DNA of 58,970 bases from Deltaproteobacteria bacterium (GTDB taxonomy: Bacteria > Bdellovibrionota > JACOXK01). Within the stretch, counting starts at the first letter, position 1; every line of letters starts with the position of its first letter. The notes beneath the pieces are model-generated. The model did no database searches and was not told where the DNA came from. It saw nothing but the letters and a program-made list of their open reading frames with translations. The stretch covers positions 116,226 through 175,195 of the forward strand of contig JACPKQ010000007.1 of NCBI GenBank assembly GCA_016186995.1, written 5' to 3'. This document shows positions 25,976-34,662 of the stretch, piece after piece. Both the position numbers and the translations under genes were made by a program.

Positions 25976-27235
25976 TTAGTTTTCTTTTTCAAGTTTTCTG
26001 TAAATAGTACGGGGATGTACCCCTAAAATATCGGCGGCTCTTTTTTTGTCTCCATCTGAAAGCTTCAAAGCTCTTTCAATCATTTTATCTTTCATTTCTT
26101 CGATGGTTGCCAAAGGAGAAACATCCACATGGATTTTAATATTTTCCTTTTCAATAATATCAAGAGGGGCGAGAAGTATTGTTCGCTCAATAATGTTTTG
26201 AAGTTCTCGAATATTTCCTGGCCAGTTATAATCAAGCAGTTTTTGAAGTGCTTCTTGTGTGATGCCAGAAATTTTCTTATTTAATTTGTGGTTACAAAGG
26301 TGAATGAAGTGTTCAACAAGTGGGGGAATATCTTCTTTTCTTTCTCGCAAGGGTGGAATCACAAATTTAATAACGTTAAGTCTGTAGTAAAGATCTTCAC
26401 GAAATTTTTTTTCTTTAACCTTTGTATTTAAGTTTTGATTTGTAGCTGAAATAATTCGGACATCACTATAAAGTGTTTTGATACTTCCTGGTTTTGCAAA
26501 CTCACCACTTTGGGTAAGTCTTAAAAGTTTTGCTTGAAGTGTAGAAGAAAGCTCAGAAATTTCATCTAAAAATAAGGTACCACCATGAGTTTCTTTAAAA
26601 ATTCCTGATTCAAGCAGGTTTTCAGAAAGGGTAGCACAATTGACTTTGATAAAAGGTTTTTTACTTCTATTTCCCTGTGTATAAATAAAGTTAGCAAGTA
26701 CTTCTTTGCCAACGCCACTTTCTCCTTCAATAAGAAGTGGAGCTTCAGCTCCTGCTACTTGAATGGCAAGTCGAGTGAGCTCTCTCATTGAGGGGCTTAT
26801 GCCAATCCATTTTTGGGTTGATTCAAGAGAATTTAATTTTGATTTCAGAATTTTATTTTCAAGAAGAAGATCTTGTTTTTGAAATGCATTAAGAGCACTT
26901 TTAAGAAGTAGAGCGCGGTTAAGGGGTTTTGTGATAAAATCAAAAGCTCCTATTTTCATAGCTTGAACAGCCGTTTCTATGTCTCCATAGGCTGTCATCA
27001 TAATGACTTCAACTTCTGGAAACTGCTTTTTTATTGTTTGAAGAAGAGTCATACCATCTACTTCAGGCATGCGAATATCCAAAAAGGTGAGGTGTATCCA
27101 TGTTGATTTAAGAATGTTTAAAGCTGTATGGGCATTAAGAGCTGTAAGACACTCATAATCTTCAAGTTGAAGAATTCTTTTAAGAGAATTCAAGTTTTCT
27201 TTTTCATCATCGATAATGAGCAATTTTTTCTTCAT
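25976..27235 (-). CDS. NtrC-type response regulator lacking the GAFTGA loop
   Basis: A 419-residue regulator: receiver domain (1-120, phosphoacceptor Asp53, Lys103), AAA+ domain with Walker A GESGVGKE (171-178) and Walker B TLFLDE (220-225), and a Fis-type helix-turn-helix (about 378-415). NtrC proteins normally have about 18 extra residues, including GAFTGA, just before Walker B. Here NCATLSENLLES runs to GIFKETHGGTLFLDE, so that loop is deleted. It therefore probably cannot activate sigma-54 polymerase in the standard way. It pairs with the kinase gene upstream. Confidence 0.9.
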   Translation of the reverse strand: MKKKLLIIDDEKENLNSLKRILQLEDYECLTALNAHTALNILKSTWIHLTFLDIRMPEVDGMTLLQTIKKQFPEVEVIMMTAYGDIETAVQAMKIGAFDFITKPLNRALLLKSALNAFQKQDLLLENKILKSKLNSLESTQKWIGISPSMRELTRLAIQVAGAEAPLLIEGESGVGKEVLANFIYTQGNRSKKPFIKVNCATLSENLLESGIFKETHGGTLFLDEISELSSTLQAKLLRLTQSGEFAKPGSIKTLYSDVRIISATNQNLNTKVKEKKFREDLYYRLNVIKFVIPPLRERKEDIPPLVEHFIHLCNHKLNKKISGITQEALQKLLDYNWPGNIRELQNIIERTILLAPLDIIEKENIKIHVDVSPLATIEEMKDKMIERALKLSDGDKKRAADILGVHPRTIYRKLEKEN

Positions 27236-27267
27236 TTTTCCCTTAATTATTCCCCTTTTTTACTCTT

Positions 27268-27305
27268 CCTCTCCCTTGATGGGAGAGGAATTAAGGAGAG
27301 GGTGA
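27268..27305. repeat. Family C hairpin repeat between kinase and regulator genes
   Basis: Arms CCTCTCCC (27,268-27,275) and GGGAGAGG (27,281-27,288) around loop TTGAT, followed by AATTAAGGAGAGGGTGA. It is the same element found before ribBA, ribH and nusB. Here it lies in the opposite orientation to the flanking genes. Confidence 0.8.
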
Positions 27306-27314
27306 TGGGGCTTC

Positions 27315-28937
27315 TCACTTTCCCGTCGGCAAAGAAACTTTGAATGTTGTTCCTAGGGGTTGATTGGGAAAACACTCAATACTTCCATTATGTTCGTGAA
27401 TGATCTGTTGTGTCAAACTTAACCCTAAGCCTGAACCTTGCGCTTTTGTTGTATAGAATGGAAGAAAAATTTTTTCATATTCTTGTTGTGTAAGTCCTTC
27501 ACCGTCATCATTAAAATAAAGTTCAATCATTTTTTGTGTTTGGTTGTGGAGTGCTTTAATTTTAACATTCCCTCCACGGGGCATGGCTTCCGATGCATTT
27601 TTAAGAATATTCAAAAAGGCGAGGTTTAGTTGAGATGGGTCTCCTTGGACGAAGGGAATATTTTTTTCTATTTCAGTTGAAATATGGATGTTAGGTGCTT
27701 TGTAAAAATCGCATAATTTTTTAAGAAGATCTTGAAGCTTGATTTTTTGTTTTTCGCTTTCTGGCATTTTTGTAAACTTAAGGTAATTATCTGTCATTGT
27801 TTTAAGCCGCTCAATCTGTGAGGAGAGGCTTATGAAGACCTCCTCGATAGTTTCTACACCCTTGTCATCCCCCGGCTTGGGCCGCGAGGAATCTAATATT
27901 TTAAACTTTTCTTTAAGATAATCGAGATTGAGTTGAATTGAGTTTAAAGGGTTTCTAATTTCATGTGCTACTTGGGCACTCATTTTTCCAACTGTTGCAA
28001 GTCTTTCTGATTGAATGAGTCGTTCTCTTATATCTTTGTAATAATTAGAAAGAAATTCAAGATGGATATTGCGTTCTTGAATATCATGATACGCATTTTT
28101 GAGTTTTTGGCTTTGTGTTTTTAATTTTTTATCTCTTTCTTTAATGGAAAAAATCATTTGGTTAATACTTCGTACAAGTTCTCCAATTTCATATTTGGCA
28201 TGTGTGAGTATGTGAGGAGAATCTACATTGTGAGAAAGTTGTCTTACTTCTCGAGTGAGTTCTTGAATGGGCTTTAAAGTTTTATAAGAAAAGAAAATAA
28301 GAAAAAGTGAAAGAAAGCATGTAAAAATAAGCCCATACCAAATCATCTGTGTGTTTTTGTGAATTTCACTTTGAATATAAACGGTTTTATTTCTTAAGCT
28401 TGTTTGAGTAGCTTCAACAATATTTGAAGTGTTTTGTTTCCAATTAAATTTTTGTAAGAAAAGAGCATCTTGATCAGTTTTAAGTTTTTGAAACTGTGAA
28501 GATTTTAAATGCCCTACTATTGTATTAAGAAGGATGTGGTAGTCTGTAAGGGCTTCTTTGATATTTTCAAATTGAGGTTGAAGGTTTTCTCTTTCGGTTA
28601 AGCTGTTAATATAGGTTTCTATAGAGAGAGTTTGTTTTTGGATTTTTTCAGAGAATAGAGAAAGGTCTTCAATAAAGTTTTGCTTCCCAAAAATAAGAAA
28701 GGGGTTCGTCGAATGTTCTGTTACTTTTTCAAGGTACTCCATATTGTAGAGAATATCGTTTTTAAGTGTGTTTAAAGAGTAGATCAGAGGATAATAACGA
28801 GAGTTGAGTATTTTTAAGTTTTCATTAAAAGATTTCATTTTATAAAAGCTGTAGAAAGAAACCCCAGCAAAAAGCAGAAAAATGGTAAGCGTTAAGAGCG
28901 TAATTTGAGAGGAAATGGATTTAAGATTTAATCTCAT
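27315..28937 (-). CDS. Sensor histidine kinase with an in-frame repeat
   Basis: A 540-residue kinase: membrane helix (about 11-33), a mostly helical periplasmic sensor (about 36-195), second helix (about 198-218), HAMP (about 219-270), coiled coil, dimerisation domain with phosphoacceptor His325 (VAHEIRNPLNS), and an ATPase domain with N box LAFLNILKNASEAM and DDGEGL and GSGLGLSL glycine boxes. Residues 348-358 (SSRPKPGDD) are coded by a family A repeat lying in the loop between the two dimerisation helices. Met at 28,937 is preferred; TTG at 28,979 is an alternative. It pairs with the adjacent response regulator. Confidence 0.88.
   Translation of the reverse strand: MRLNLKSISSQITLLTLTIFLLFAGVSFYSFYKMKSFNENLKILNSRYYPLIYSLNTLKNDILYNMEYLEKVTEHSTNPFLIFGKQNFIEDLSLFSEKIQKQTLSIETYINSLTERENLQPQFENIKEALTDYHILLNTIVGHLKSSQFQKLKTDQDALFLQKFNWKQNTSNIVEATQTSLRNKTVYIQSEIHKNTQMIWYGLIFTCFLSLFLIFFSYKTLKPIQELTREVRQLSHNVDSPHILTHAKYEIGELVRSINQMIFSIKERDKKLKTQSQKLKNAYHDIQERNIHLEFLSNYYKDIRERLIQSERLATVGKMSAQVAHEIRNPLNSIQLNLDYLKEKFKILDSSRPKPGDDKGVETIEEVFISLSSQIERLKTMTDNYLKFTKMPESEKQKIKLQDLLKKLCDFYKAPNIHISTEIEKNIPFVQGDPSQLNLAFLNILKNASEAMPRGGNVKIKALHNQTQKMIELYFNDDGEGLTQQEYEKIFLPFYTTKAQGSGLGLSLTQQIIHEHNGSIECFPNQPLGTTFKVSLPTGK
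27864..27894. repeat. Family A repeat inside the histidine kinase gene
   Basis: GTCATCCCCCGG to AGGAATCTA lies in frame in the kinase gene and adds about ten residues at the tip of the dimerisation-domain hairpin (residues 348-358). The insertion does not disturb the His box or the ATPase domain, so the kinase may stay active. Confidence 0.75.
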
Positions 28938-29058
28938 GGTGGTATTTACGATTTTATGGGACTCAAGGTCTAAGGTCAAATAAACCGATAGTGTTCAATA
29001 AGTCTCAAGTTTTTCCTAACAACCTTGGTTCTGAATTGGGGATATTTTTTAGTTCGAT

Positions 29059-29156
29059 ACTTAGGTTCTTGATGACCTAGAGGTCTTTCAGTGCCCCTCC
29101 GCCCGGTGTGGATCCTCCCTGAAAAACCTCTAGGTCATCTTCACATAGACTCGAAT
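29059..29156. repeat. Family D composite palindrome, copy 1
   Basis: Starts ACTTAGGTTCTTGA (29,059-29,072), has perfect 14-bp arms GATGACCTAGAGGT (29,071-29,084) and ACCTCTAGGTCATC (29,126-29,139), and ends with CACATAGACTCGAAT. Copy 2 at 39,860 has the same left end and nearly the same right end but different inner arms. Confidence 0.65.
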
Positions 29157-29240
29157 GTAAATTCTCTCATGGATACGTCAGATCCTCCCCTTCAAAACAT
29201 ACTAGGTAACTTTATGTGTCTCATAACGAAAATAGGTTAA

Positions 29241-29391
29241 AGAGATAGGGATAGTACTTACAGAGGGTCGTGTCGGAAGGTAATCTGGCTTGGTCCGCAT
29301 GAATATGCGGCAGATTACCTGAGACGCGAGGCGCACTTTTTCGCAGGAAAAAAGTGACGCCGTACCCGAGGAAAGTACTATCCCTATCTCT
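29241..29391 (+). repeat. TIR-flanked 151-bp structured element, copy 1
   Basis: A perfect 19-bp terminal inverted repeat: AGAGATAGGGATAGTACTT (29,241-29,259) and its complement (29,373-29,391). Inside are a hairpin AGGTAATCTG/CAGATTACCT (29,278-29,287 with 29,311-29,320) topped by CCGCAT/ATGCGG, and a second stem CACTTTTTTC/GAAAAAAGTG. No target-site duplication is obvious. It could be a MITE-like element or a structured RNA. A second, longer copy is at 40,561-40,784. Confidence 0.8.
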
Positions 29392-29435
29392 TGAAGATAT
29401 AAGTTAGTTTGTAGCCATTTTAAGAACCCTACGAT

Positions 29436-29464
29436 TTCTTGACAAAATAAGTGAATTTGATACT
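29436..29464 (+). promoter_or_regulatory. Candidate promoter of the rpmF-fab operon
   Basis: A perfect TTGACA (29,439-29,444) is present, but the nearest -10-like GATACT (29,459-29,464) is only 14 bp away; TTCTTG (29,436-29,441) gives a 17-bp spacer with a poorer -35. One of these probably serves the operon starting 31 bp downstream. Confidence 0.35.
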
Positions 29465-29494
29465 TGTTGGAAGAATTTACCGAGGAGATCATGT

Positions 29495-29677
29495 ATGGCA
29501 GTTCCAAAATATAAAACTTCAAAGAGTCGCCGCAACAAAAGAAGAACACACCAAAAATTGAAAAAAGCTCATTTTGACTCTTGTCCTAAATGTCATGAGG
29601 CTTGTCTACGCCATCATATATGCGCTTCATGTGGATATTATAAAGGTACTGAAGTTCTTTCCGTAGAAGAAATCTAA
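29495..29677 (+). CDS. rpmF: Ribosomal protein L32
   Basis: A 60-residue bL32 with the N-terminal MAVPKYKTSKSRRNKRRTH signature and a CxxC...CxxC zinc ribbon (CPKC and CASC). A GAGGAG site precedes the ATG. It is immediately followed by fabD: the stop and next start are adjacent. In many bacteria rpmF leads plsX-fabH-fabD; here plsX and fabH are missing from the cluster. Confidence 0.95.
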   Translation: MAVPKYKTSKSRRNKRRTHQKLKKAHFDSCPKCHEACLRHHICASCGYYKGTEVLSVEEI

Positions 29678-30595
29678 ATGCTTTTTGTCTTTCCAGGTCA
29701 AGGTTCTCAAAGTGTGGGTATGGGAAGAGATCTTTACAATAATTTTAAACTTGCTCAAACGACCTTCGAAGAGGCAAGTGATACACTTAGCTTAAACTTC
29801 AAAAAACTATGTTTCGAAGAGTCTCAAGAAGAACTTAAAAAAACAGCCAATACACAACCTGCACTTCTTACAGTCTCTATTTCTTTTTTAAGAGTTTTAA
29901 ATTCTGAGTCTCATCTGAAACCAAAAATTGTGGCGGGTCACAGTTTGGGTGAATATTCTGCACTTGTTTGTAATGGAGCTTTAAGTTTTCATGATGCTTT
30001 AAGGCTTGTGAGAAAACGAGGAGAGGCTATGCAAGAAGCAGTTCCGGAAGGTGTGGGTGGTATGGTTGCGGTTCTCGGTTTAAGTGCCTCTGAGATCCAA
30101 AAAATGTGTGAAGAGACTTCAAGGAAAAACTATATTGTTTCTGCGGCTAATTTTAATGAACCTTCCCAAACCGTTTTATCAGGCCATAAAGAAGCTGTTG
30201 AAGAAGTAGGGCGTAAAGCTCAAGAAAGAGGTGCCAAAAGAGTAATACCCCTTAAAGTTTCTGCTCCTTTCCACTGTAGTTTGATGGAATCCGTAGCTTG
30301 TACGATGGAGGAAGCCCTAGAGAATACTCCCATTTCAAAATTTGAAATTCCTTATATTGCTAATTTTGATGGAAAACTGCATCAAAACTATGAAGAGGTG
30401 AAAGAGCTTCTCGTTAAACAAATTTGTCATTCAGTTCGCTGGGTGGAATGTATGGAGGAAGCCCTGAAACAGGGTGAGACTGAAGGCTTTGAAATAGGTT
30501 CCGGTTCTGTTTTGACAGGACTTATGAGAAAAATACAAAAAGACTTTTCTATGAAATCCATCTATGATGTGAAGTCATTAAAGGAGATACTATGA
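29678..30595 (+). CDS. fabD: Malonyl-CoA:ACP transacylase
   Basis: A 305-residue FabD. It begins MLFVFPGQGSQSVGMG; the nucleophile Ser89 lies in GHSLGEYSAL, and the catalytic His is in SAPFHCSLM (near 200). It loads malonate onto acyl carrier protein to feed fatty-acid elongation. It directly abuts rpmF and overlaps fabG by 4 nt, so the fab genes are one transcript. Confidence 0.95.
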   Translation: MLFVFPGQGSQSVGMGRDLYNNFKLAQTTFEEASDTLSLNFKKLCFEESQEELKKTANTQPALLTVSISFLRVLNSESHLKPKIVAGHSLGEYSALVCNGALSFHDALRLVRKRGEAMQEAVPEGVGGMVAVLGLSASEIQKMCEETSRKNYIVSAANFNEPSQTVLSGHKEAVEEVGRKAQERGAKRVIPLKVSAPFHCSLMESVACTMEEALENTPISKFEIPYIANFDGKLHQNYEEVKELLVKQICHSVRWVECMEEALKQGETEGFEIGSGSVLTGLMRKIQKDFSMKSIYDVKSLKEIL

Positions 30596-31341
30596 ATCTC
30601 GATCTGAAAAATAAAGTAGCTCTCATCACTGGAGGAACTCGAGGGATTGGATGTGCTATTGCTAAGTCACTTGCTAGAGAGGGTGTACTTCCACTTTTAG
30701 CTTATTCATCCAACAAAAACGCGGCCGAAAAAGCTTTGGAAGAACTTGAAGCCCTCTATGGGAAAGCACACATTTTTCAGTGCGATGTGAGTTCCCAAAA
30801 AGATGTTGATAAAAGTATAGAGGCACTTCTTAAAGAGTTTAGTCACATTGATATTCTTATTAATAATGCAGGTGTTACTAAAGATAATCTTCTTTTAAGA
30901 ATGAAAGAAGAAGAGTGGGATCATGTTATCGATGTGAATCTTAAGGGAGCCTATTTGTGTTCTCAGAAAGTTTTAAAATCTATGCTTAAACAAAGGTGGG
31001 GGCGTATTATTAATATTGCTTCTGTTGTGGCAGAGATGGGCAATGCAGGGCAAGTCAATTATGCAGCTTCTAAGGGTGGGCTTCTTAGCTTTACAAAATC
31101 ACTGGCTCGTGAGATCGCAAGTCGCAATATTACAGTGAATGCTTTAACACCTGGGTTTATTGAGACAGATATGACAGCTGGCTTGCCAGAAAATATGAAA
31201 GCGGCTATGTTGAAAAATATTCCTGTGGCGAGATTGGGTAGCCCAGAAGAAGTGGGGGATCTTGTTTGCTTTTTGGTATCGGAAAAAGCCGCTTACATTA
31301 CAGGGCAAGTTATTGGTATTAACGGCGGTTTATATATGTAG
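30592..31341 (+). CDS. fabG: 3-oxoacyl-ACP reductase
   Basis: A 249-residue short-chain dehydrogenase with NADPH-binding TGGTRGIG (13-20), NNAG (91-94) and catalytic Ser144, Tyr157 and Lys161. Together with its place between fabD and acpP this identifies FabG, which reduces the beta-keto group during fatty-acid elongation. The start overlaps fabD by 4 nt. A family B repeat fills the gap between it and acpP. Confidence 0.95.
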   Translation: MNLDLKNKVALITGGTRGIGCAIAKSLAREGVLPLLAYSSNKNAAEKALEELEALYGKAHIFQCDVSSQKDVDKSIEALLKEFSHIDILINNAGVTKDNLLLRMKEEEWDHVIDVNLKGAYLCSQKVLKSMLKQRWGRIINIASVVAEMGNAGQVNYAASKGGLLSFTKSLAREIASRNITVNALTPGFIETDMTAGLPENMKAAMLKNIPVARLGSPEEVGDLVCFLVSEKAAYITGQVIGINGGLYM

Positions 31342-31361
31342 CAAGTGAGGAATTTGTATTT

Positions 31362-31453
31362 GTCATTGCGAGGCAAAGCCGAAGCAATCCCCTAGAATTC
31401 TTGTAAGAATTCTAGGAGATCACCACGGTTCATTTTATGAACCTCGTGATGAC
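31362..31453. repeat. Family B palindromic repeat between fabG and acpP
   Basis: A 92-bp element: outer ends GTCATTGCGAG (31,362-31,372) and CTCGTGATGAC (31,443-31,453) pair imperfectly. An inner perfect 12-bp stem CCTAGAATTCTT/AAGAATTCTAGG (31,391-31,402 with 31,405-31,416) is followed by GAGATCACCACGG and a GGTTCA/TGAACC stem. Related copies occur at the 3' end of ribE and inside rnhB. It sits inside the fab transcript, so it will also form RNA structure before acpP. Confidence 0.85.
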
Positions 31454-31472
31454 AGAGAATAAGGGAGGATTT

Positions 31473-31709
31473 ATGTCAGCAGAAATTGCAGAAAAAATAA
31501 AAAAGCTTATTGTAGAACAGCTGGGTGTTGAGGCAGAAAAAGTAAAACTGGAAGCTTCATTTACAGATGATCTTGGAGCTGATTCTTTAGATGTCGTTGA
31601 ACTTGTGATGGCCTTAGAGGAAGAGTTTAATATTGAAATTCCAGATGAAGATGCTGAAAAAACTCGAACTGTAGGGGATGTTGTTAAGTACATTTCAAGC
31701 AAAAAGTGA
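31473..31709 (+). CDS. acpP: Acyl carrier protein
   Basis: A 78-residue ACP with phosphopantetheine attachment Ser38 in GADSLD. The ATG at 31,473 follows AAGGGAGGA; an in-frame upstream extension to 31,437 is coded by the family B repeat and is not part of the protein. It carries growing acyl chains for FabD, FabG and FabF. The stop overlaps the GTG start of fabF by 3 nt. Confidence 0.96.
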   Translation: MSAEIAEKIKKLIVEQLGVEAEKVKLEASFTDDLGADSLDVVELVMALEEEFNIEIPDEDAEKTRTVGDVVKYISSKK

Positions 31710-32956
31710 GTCGCGTGACAATCCAAAAAAGAGTTGTTGTAACAGGAATGGGTGCTGTTACACCACTTGGCTTAACTATTAAAGATACATGGAATGCTTT
31801 AATACAAGGCCATAGTGGTGTTTCTCTTATTTCTCGTTTTGATACACAAGATTTCCCCTGTAAGATAGCTGCTGAAATCAAAAATTATAACCCAGACCTC
31901 TACTTTACAAAACAAGAAGCAAGACGTCTTGAGCGGTTTTCTCAATTTGCAGTTGTTGCAGCCAGAGAAGCTTTACAAGATAGTGGACTCGAACTTTCAG
32001 AAGAAGAAAAACTGAAAACAGGTGTGATTGTAGGTGTGGGCATGGGGGGAGTTGAAGTTGTTGAAAATGCCGTACTTACTTTAAAAGAAAAGGGTGTGCG
32101 GCGTCTTTCACCTTTAGTGATTCCACTGATGATTCCTAATCTTGCTGCAGGGCATGTATCTATTCAACTGGGTTTAAAAGGGCCTAATGTGTGTACGACA
32201 ACAGCGTGTGCCGCTGGAAGTCATGCTATAGGTGATGCTTTTAAACATATTCAGGATGGACGTGCTCTTATGATGTTAGCTGGGGGTGCTGAATCTGTGA
32301 TTTCACCCCTAGGAATTGGTGCTTTTTGTGCCTGCAAAGCGCTTTCAACAAGAAATGATGCACCCGAAAGAGCAAGCAGACCTTTTGATGAAGAGCGTGA
32401 TGGTTTTGTAATGGGTGAAGGATCTGGCATTTTAGTTTTAGAAGAACTCGATCACGCCCAAAAAAGAAAAGCAAACATTTATGCTGAGATTGTAGGGTAT
32501 GGACTTAACTCAGATGCCTATCATATTACAAATCCATCAGAAGGGGGCGAAGGAGCAGCGCGATGTATGGAAATGGCTCTTTCTGACGCACGTCTTTCAA
32601 AAGAAGATATTGGATATGTGAACGCACATGGTACTTCCACCAAAGCTGGAGATATCGCTGAAAGCTCGGCACTTAAAACAGTTTTTAAAGATCAGGCCAA
32701 AAATCTTTGTGTTAGTTCCACAAAATCAATGACCGGCCATTTATTGGGAGCATCTGGTGGAGTCGAGGCAATTTTTTCAGTACTGGCACTTAAAAATTCG
32801 AAGTTGCCCCCAACCATCAATCTTGAAAATCAAGATAAAGAATGCGATCTTAACTATATTCCTAATGAAACTATCGAAAAGAATGTAAATTTTGTTCTTT
32901 CAAACTCGTTTGGTTTTGGTGGCACAAATGCCAGTTTAATTTTTAAAAAGATATGA
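31706..32956 (+). CDS. fabF: 3-oxoacyl-ACP synthase II
   Basis: A 416-residue beta-ketoacyl-ACP synthase with nucleophile Cys168 ([12 protein letters not shown]), and the two catalytic histidines in [11 protein letters not shown] and [12 protein letters not shown]. The GTG start overlaps the acpP stop. FabF elongates acyl-ACPs with malonyl-ACP. fabH, which starts chains, is not in this cluster. Confidence 0.95.
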   Translation: MSRVTIQKRVVVTGMGAVTPLGLTIKDTWNALIQGHSGVSLISRFDTQDFPCKIAAEIKNYNPDLYFTKQEARRLERFSQFAVVAAREALQDSGLELSEEEKLKTGVIVGVGMGGVEVVENAVLTLKEKGVRRLSPLVIPLMIPNLAAGHVSIQLGLKGPNVCTTTACAAGSHAIGDAFKHIQDGRALMMLAGGAESVISPLGIGAFCACKALSTRNDAPERASRPFDEERDGFVMGEGSGILVLEELDHAQKRKANIYAEIVGYGLNSDAYHITNPSEGGEGAARCMEMALSDARLSKEDIGYVNAHGTSTKAGDIAESSALKTVFKDQAKNLCVSSTKSMTGHLLGASGGVEAIFSVLALKNSKLPPTINLENQDKECDLNYIPNETIEKNVNFVLSNSFGFGGTNASLIFKKI

Positions 32957-34635
32957 AAAATATTTACATTGCTTCCGATCATAGAGGTGTAGAGCTTAAG
33001 AAAGCCCTTCTCAAAAAATTTCCTGAGTTAGAGGATTTGGGAGCTCATAATGGAGAAGAACCTGTCGATTACCCTGATTTCGCCCACAAGTTAGCTCATA
33101 AAATAGAACACAATAAAAAGGCTCGAGGCATCCTTCTCTGTCACACAGGTATTGGAATGTCCATTGCAGCTAATAAACTCAGAGGCATTCGTGCAGCATT
33201 AGTTACTAACAACACTATGGCGGAGATGAGTCGTAAGCATAATGATGCTAATGTTTTAGTTGTGCCAGGGGGTATTTTAAAACAAGAAGAAGTTTTTTCT
33301 ATGGTTGAAAAATGGCTTCATACAGATTTTGAAGCAGGTCGCCATGAAAGAAGAGTTTTAAAAATAAAATCTCTTGAATCTGGTTTAAGCGATATTTTTT
33401 CAACTGATCCAGAAATAGCCCAAGCTGTTTTTAATGAAATTAAACGCCAAGAATATAAACTTGAAATGATTGCAAGTGAGAATTTTGTAAGCCGGGAAGT
33501 GATGTGGGCACAAGGTACAGTGCTTACAAATAAATATGCTGAAGGGTACCCTCATAAAAGATATTACGGTGGATGTGAAAACGTAGATGTTGTTGAAGAT
33601 CTTGCCATTCAAAGAGTGAAGAAAATATTTGGAGCAGATGCTGCCAATGTACAACCCCACTCAGGTTCTCAGGCCAATATGGCTTCTTACATGGCTTTAC
33701 TTGAAACAGGCGATACTATTTTGGGAATGGATCTTTCTCATGGTGGACATTTAACACATGGAAGCCCCGTTAATTTTTCTGGCAGGCTTTTTAAAGTTGT
33801 TTCTTATGGGGTGAGTCCACAAGATCAACGTATTGATTTTAATGATGTAAGGCACAAAGCTTTAGCTCACAAACCAAAACTTATTATTGCAGGGGCGAGT
33901 GCTTATCCACGAACGATTGATTTTAAAAAATTTAGAGAAATTGCAGATGAAATAGGAGCTTTTCTTCTTGTTGATATGGCTCACATTGCTGGGCTTGTAG
34001 CGGCAGGCTTACACCCCAGTCCTGTGCCGCATTCTCACATTGTAACTTCTACAACACACAAAACACTTCGAGGTCCTCGAGGTGGTTTTATTCTTATGAA
34101 AGAAGAATTTGCTAAAAAAATTAATAGTCGTATCTTTCCGGGCATTCAGGGTGGCCCCCTCATGCATGTTATTGCTGCAAAAGCTATTGCTTTTAAAGAG
34201 GCACTCACTCCAGAGTTTAAGGAATATCAAAAGCAGGTTATTAAGAATGCGCAAGCCTTGGCGGAAGGGCTTAAAACAAAAGGGTATAAGCTTGTTTCAG
34301 GCGGCACTGATAATCACCTTGTTTTGGTAGACCTCACCAACAAAAATATAACAGGAAAAGAGGCAGAAGAGCGACTAGACAAGGCGGGTATTACTGTTAA
34401 TAAAAATACAATTCCTTTTGAAACCCAAAGTCCTTTTGTTACAAGCGGTATTCGGATTGGAGTTCCTGCCATTACGACAAGGGGTATGAAAGAGGATGAA
34501 ATCTTGAAAATAGTTGATTTTATTGATATAAGCCTCCGAAGCCCAGAGGTGGCTCCCAAAATTAAGGAAGAAGTTTTTGATCTTTGTAAACAATTTCCTC
34601 TGTATCCTCACCTTCTGGGTTGGTTGCCTAAGTAG
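32953..34635 (+). CDS. Fused ribose-5-phosphate isomerase B and serine hydroxymethyltransferase
   Basis: A 560-residue fusion in one uninterrupted frame. Residues 1-140 are a complete RpiB: SDHRG (8-12), catalytic Cys63 in [22 protein letters not shown] and the GRHERRV C-terminal motif. Residues 145-560 are a complete serine hydroxymethyltransferase: [19 protein letters not shown], and PLP-lysine Lys370 in [13 protein letters not shown]. Both active sites look intact. RpiB interconverts ribose 5-phosphate and ribulose 5-phosphate; GlyA makes glycine and methylene-THF. In relatives the two are often adjacent separate genes before nrdR. No stop or start is visible near the junction (about 33,370). 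Confidence 0.9.
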   Translation: MKNIYIASDHRGVELKKALLKKFPELEDLGAHNGEEPVDYPDFAHKLAHKIEHNKKARGILLCHTGIGMSIAANKLRGIRAALVTNNTMAEMSRKHNDANVLVVPGGILKQEEVFSMVEKWLHTDFEAGRHERRVLKIKSLESGLSDIFSTDPEIAQAVFNEIKRQEYKLEMIASENFVSREVMWAQGTVLTNKYAEGYPHKRYYGGCENVDVVEDLAIQRVKKIFGADAANVQPHSGSQANMASYMALLETGDTILGMDLSHGGHLTHGSPVNFSGRLFKVVSYGVSPQDQRIDFNDVRHKALAHKPKLIIAGASAYPRTIDFKKFREIADEIGAFLLVDMAHIAGLVAAGLHPSPVPHSHIVTSTTHKTLRGPRGGFILMKEEFAKKINSRIFPGIQGGPLMHVIAAKAIAFKEALTPEFKEYQKQVIKNAQALAEGLKTKGYKLVSGGTDNHLVLVDLTNKNITGKEAEERLDKAGITVNKNTIPFETQSPFVTSGIRIGVPAITTRGMKEDEILKIVDFIDISLRSPEVAPKIKEEVFDLCKQFPLYPHLLGWLPK

Positions 34636-34662
34636 AAATCTTAGAACCAGGAGTGATTCCAT

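Larger units (their letters stand above)
28938..29494. other. Regulatory and repeat-rich gap before rpmF
   Basis: About 557 bp without a convincing gene. It holds a family D composite palindrome (29,059-29,156), a TIR-flanked element (29,241-29,391), and the likely promoter region of the rpmF-fab operon near 29,436-29,464. The open frame on the minus strand at 29,202-29,549 is an artefact of the element. Confidence 0.6.

Noticed and set aside
29241-29391. tRNA or rRNA-like gene
   Set aside because: It has hairpins but no cloverleaf, anticodon arm, T-loop signature or rRNA motif.
29202-29549. Open frame of 115 codons on the minus strand
   Set aside because: It crosses the TIR-flanked element and the start of rpmF, has no RBS and no protein-like pattern. 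It results from the repeat sequence.
31391-31416. Rho-independent terminator between fabG and acpP
   Set aside because: The 12-bp stem is not followed by a T run and is part of a family B repeat. The fab genes on both sides should be cotranscribed.
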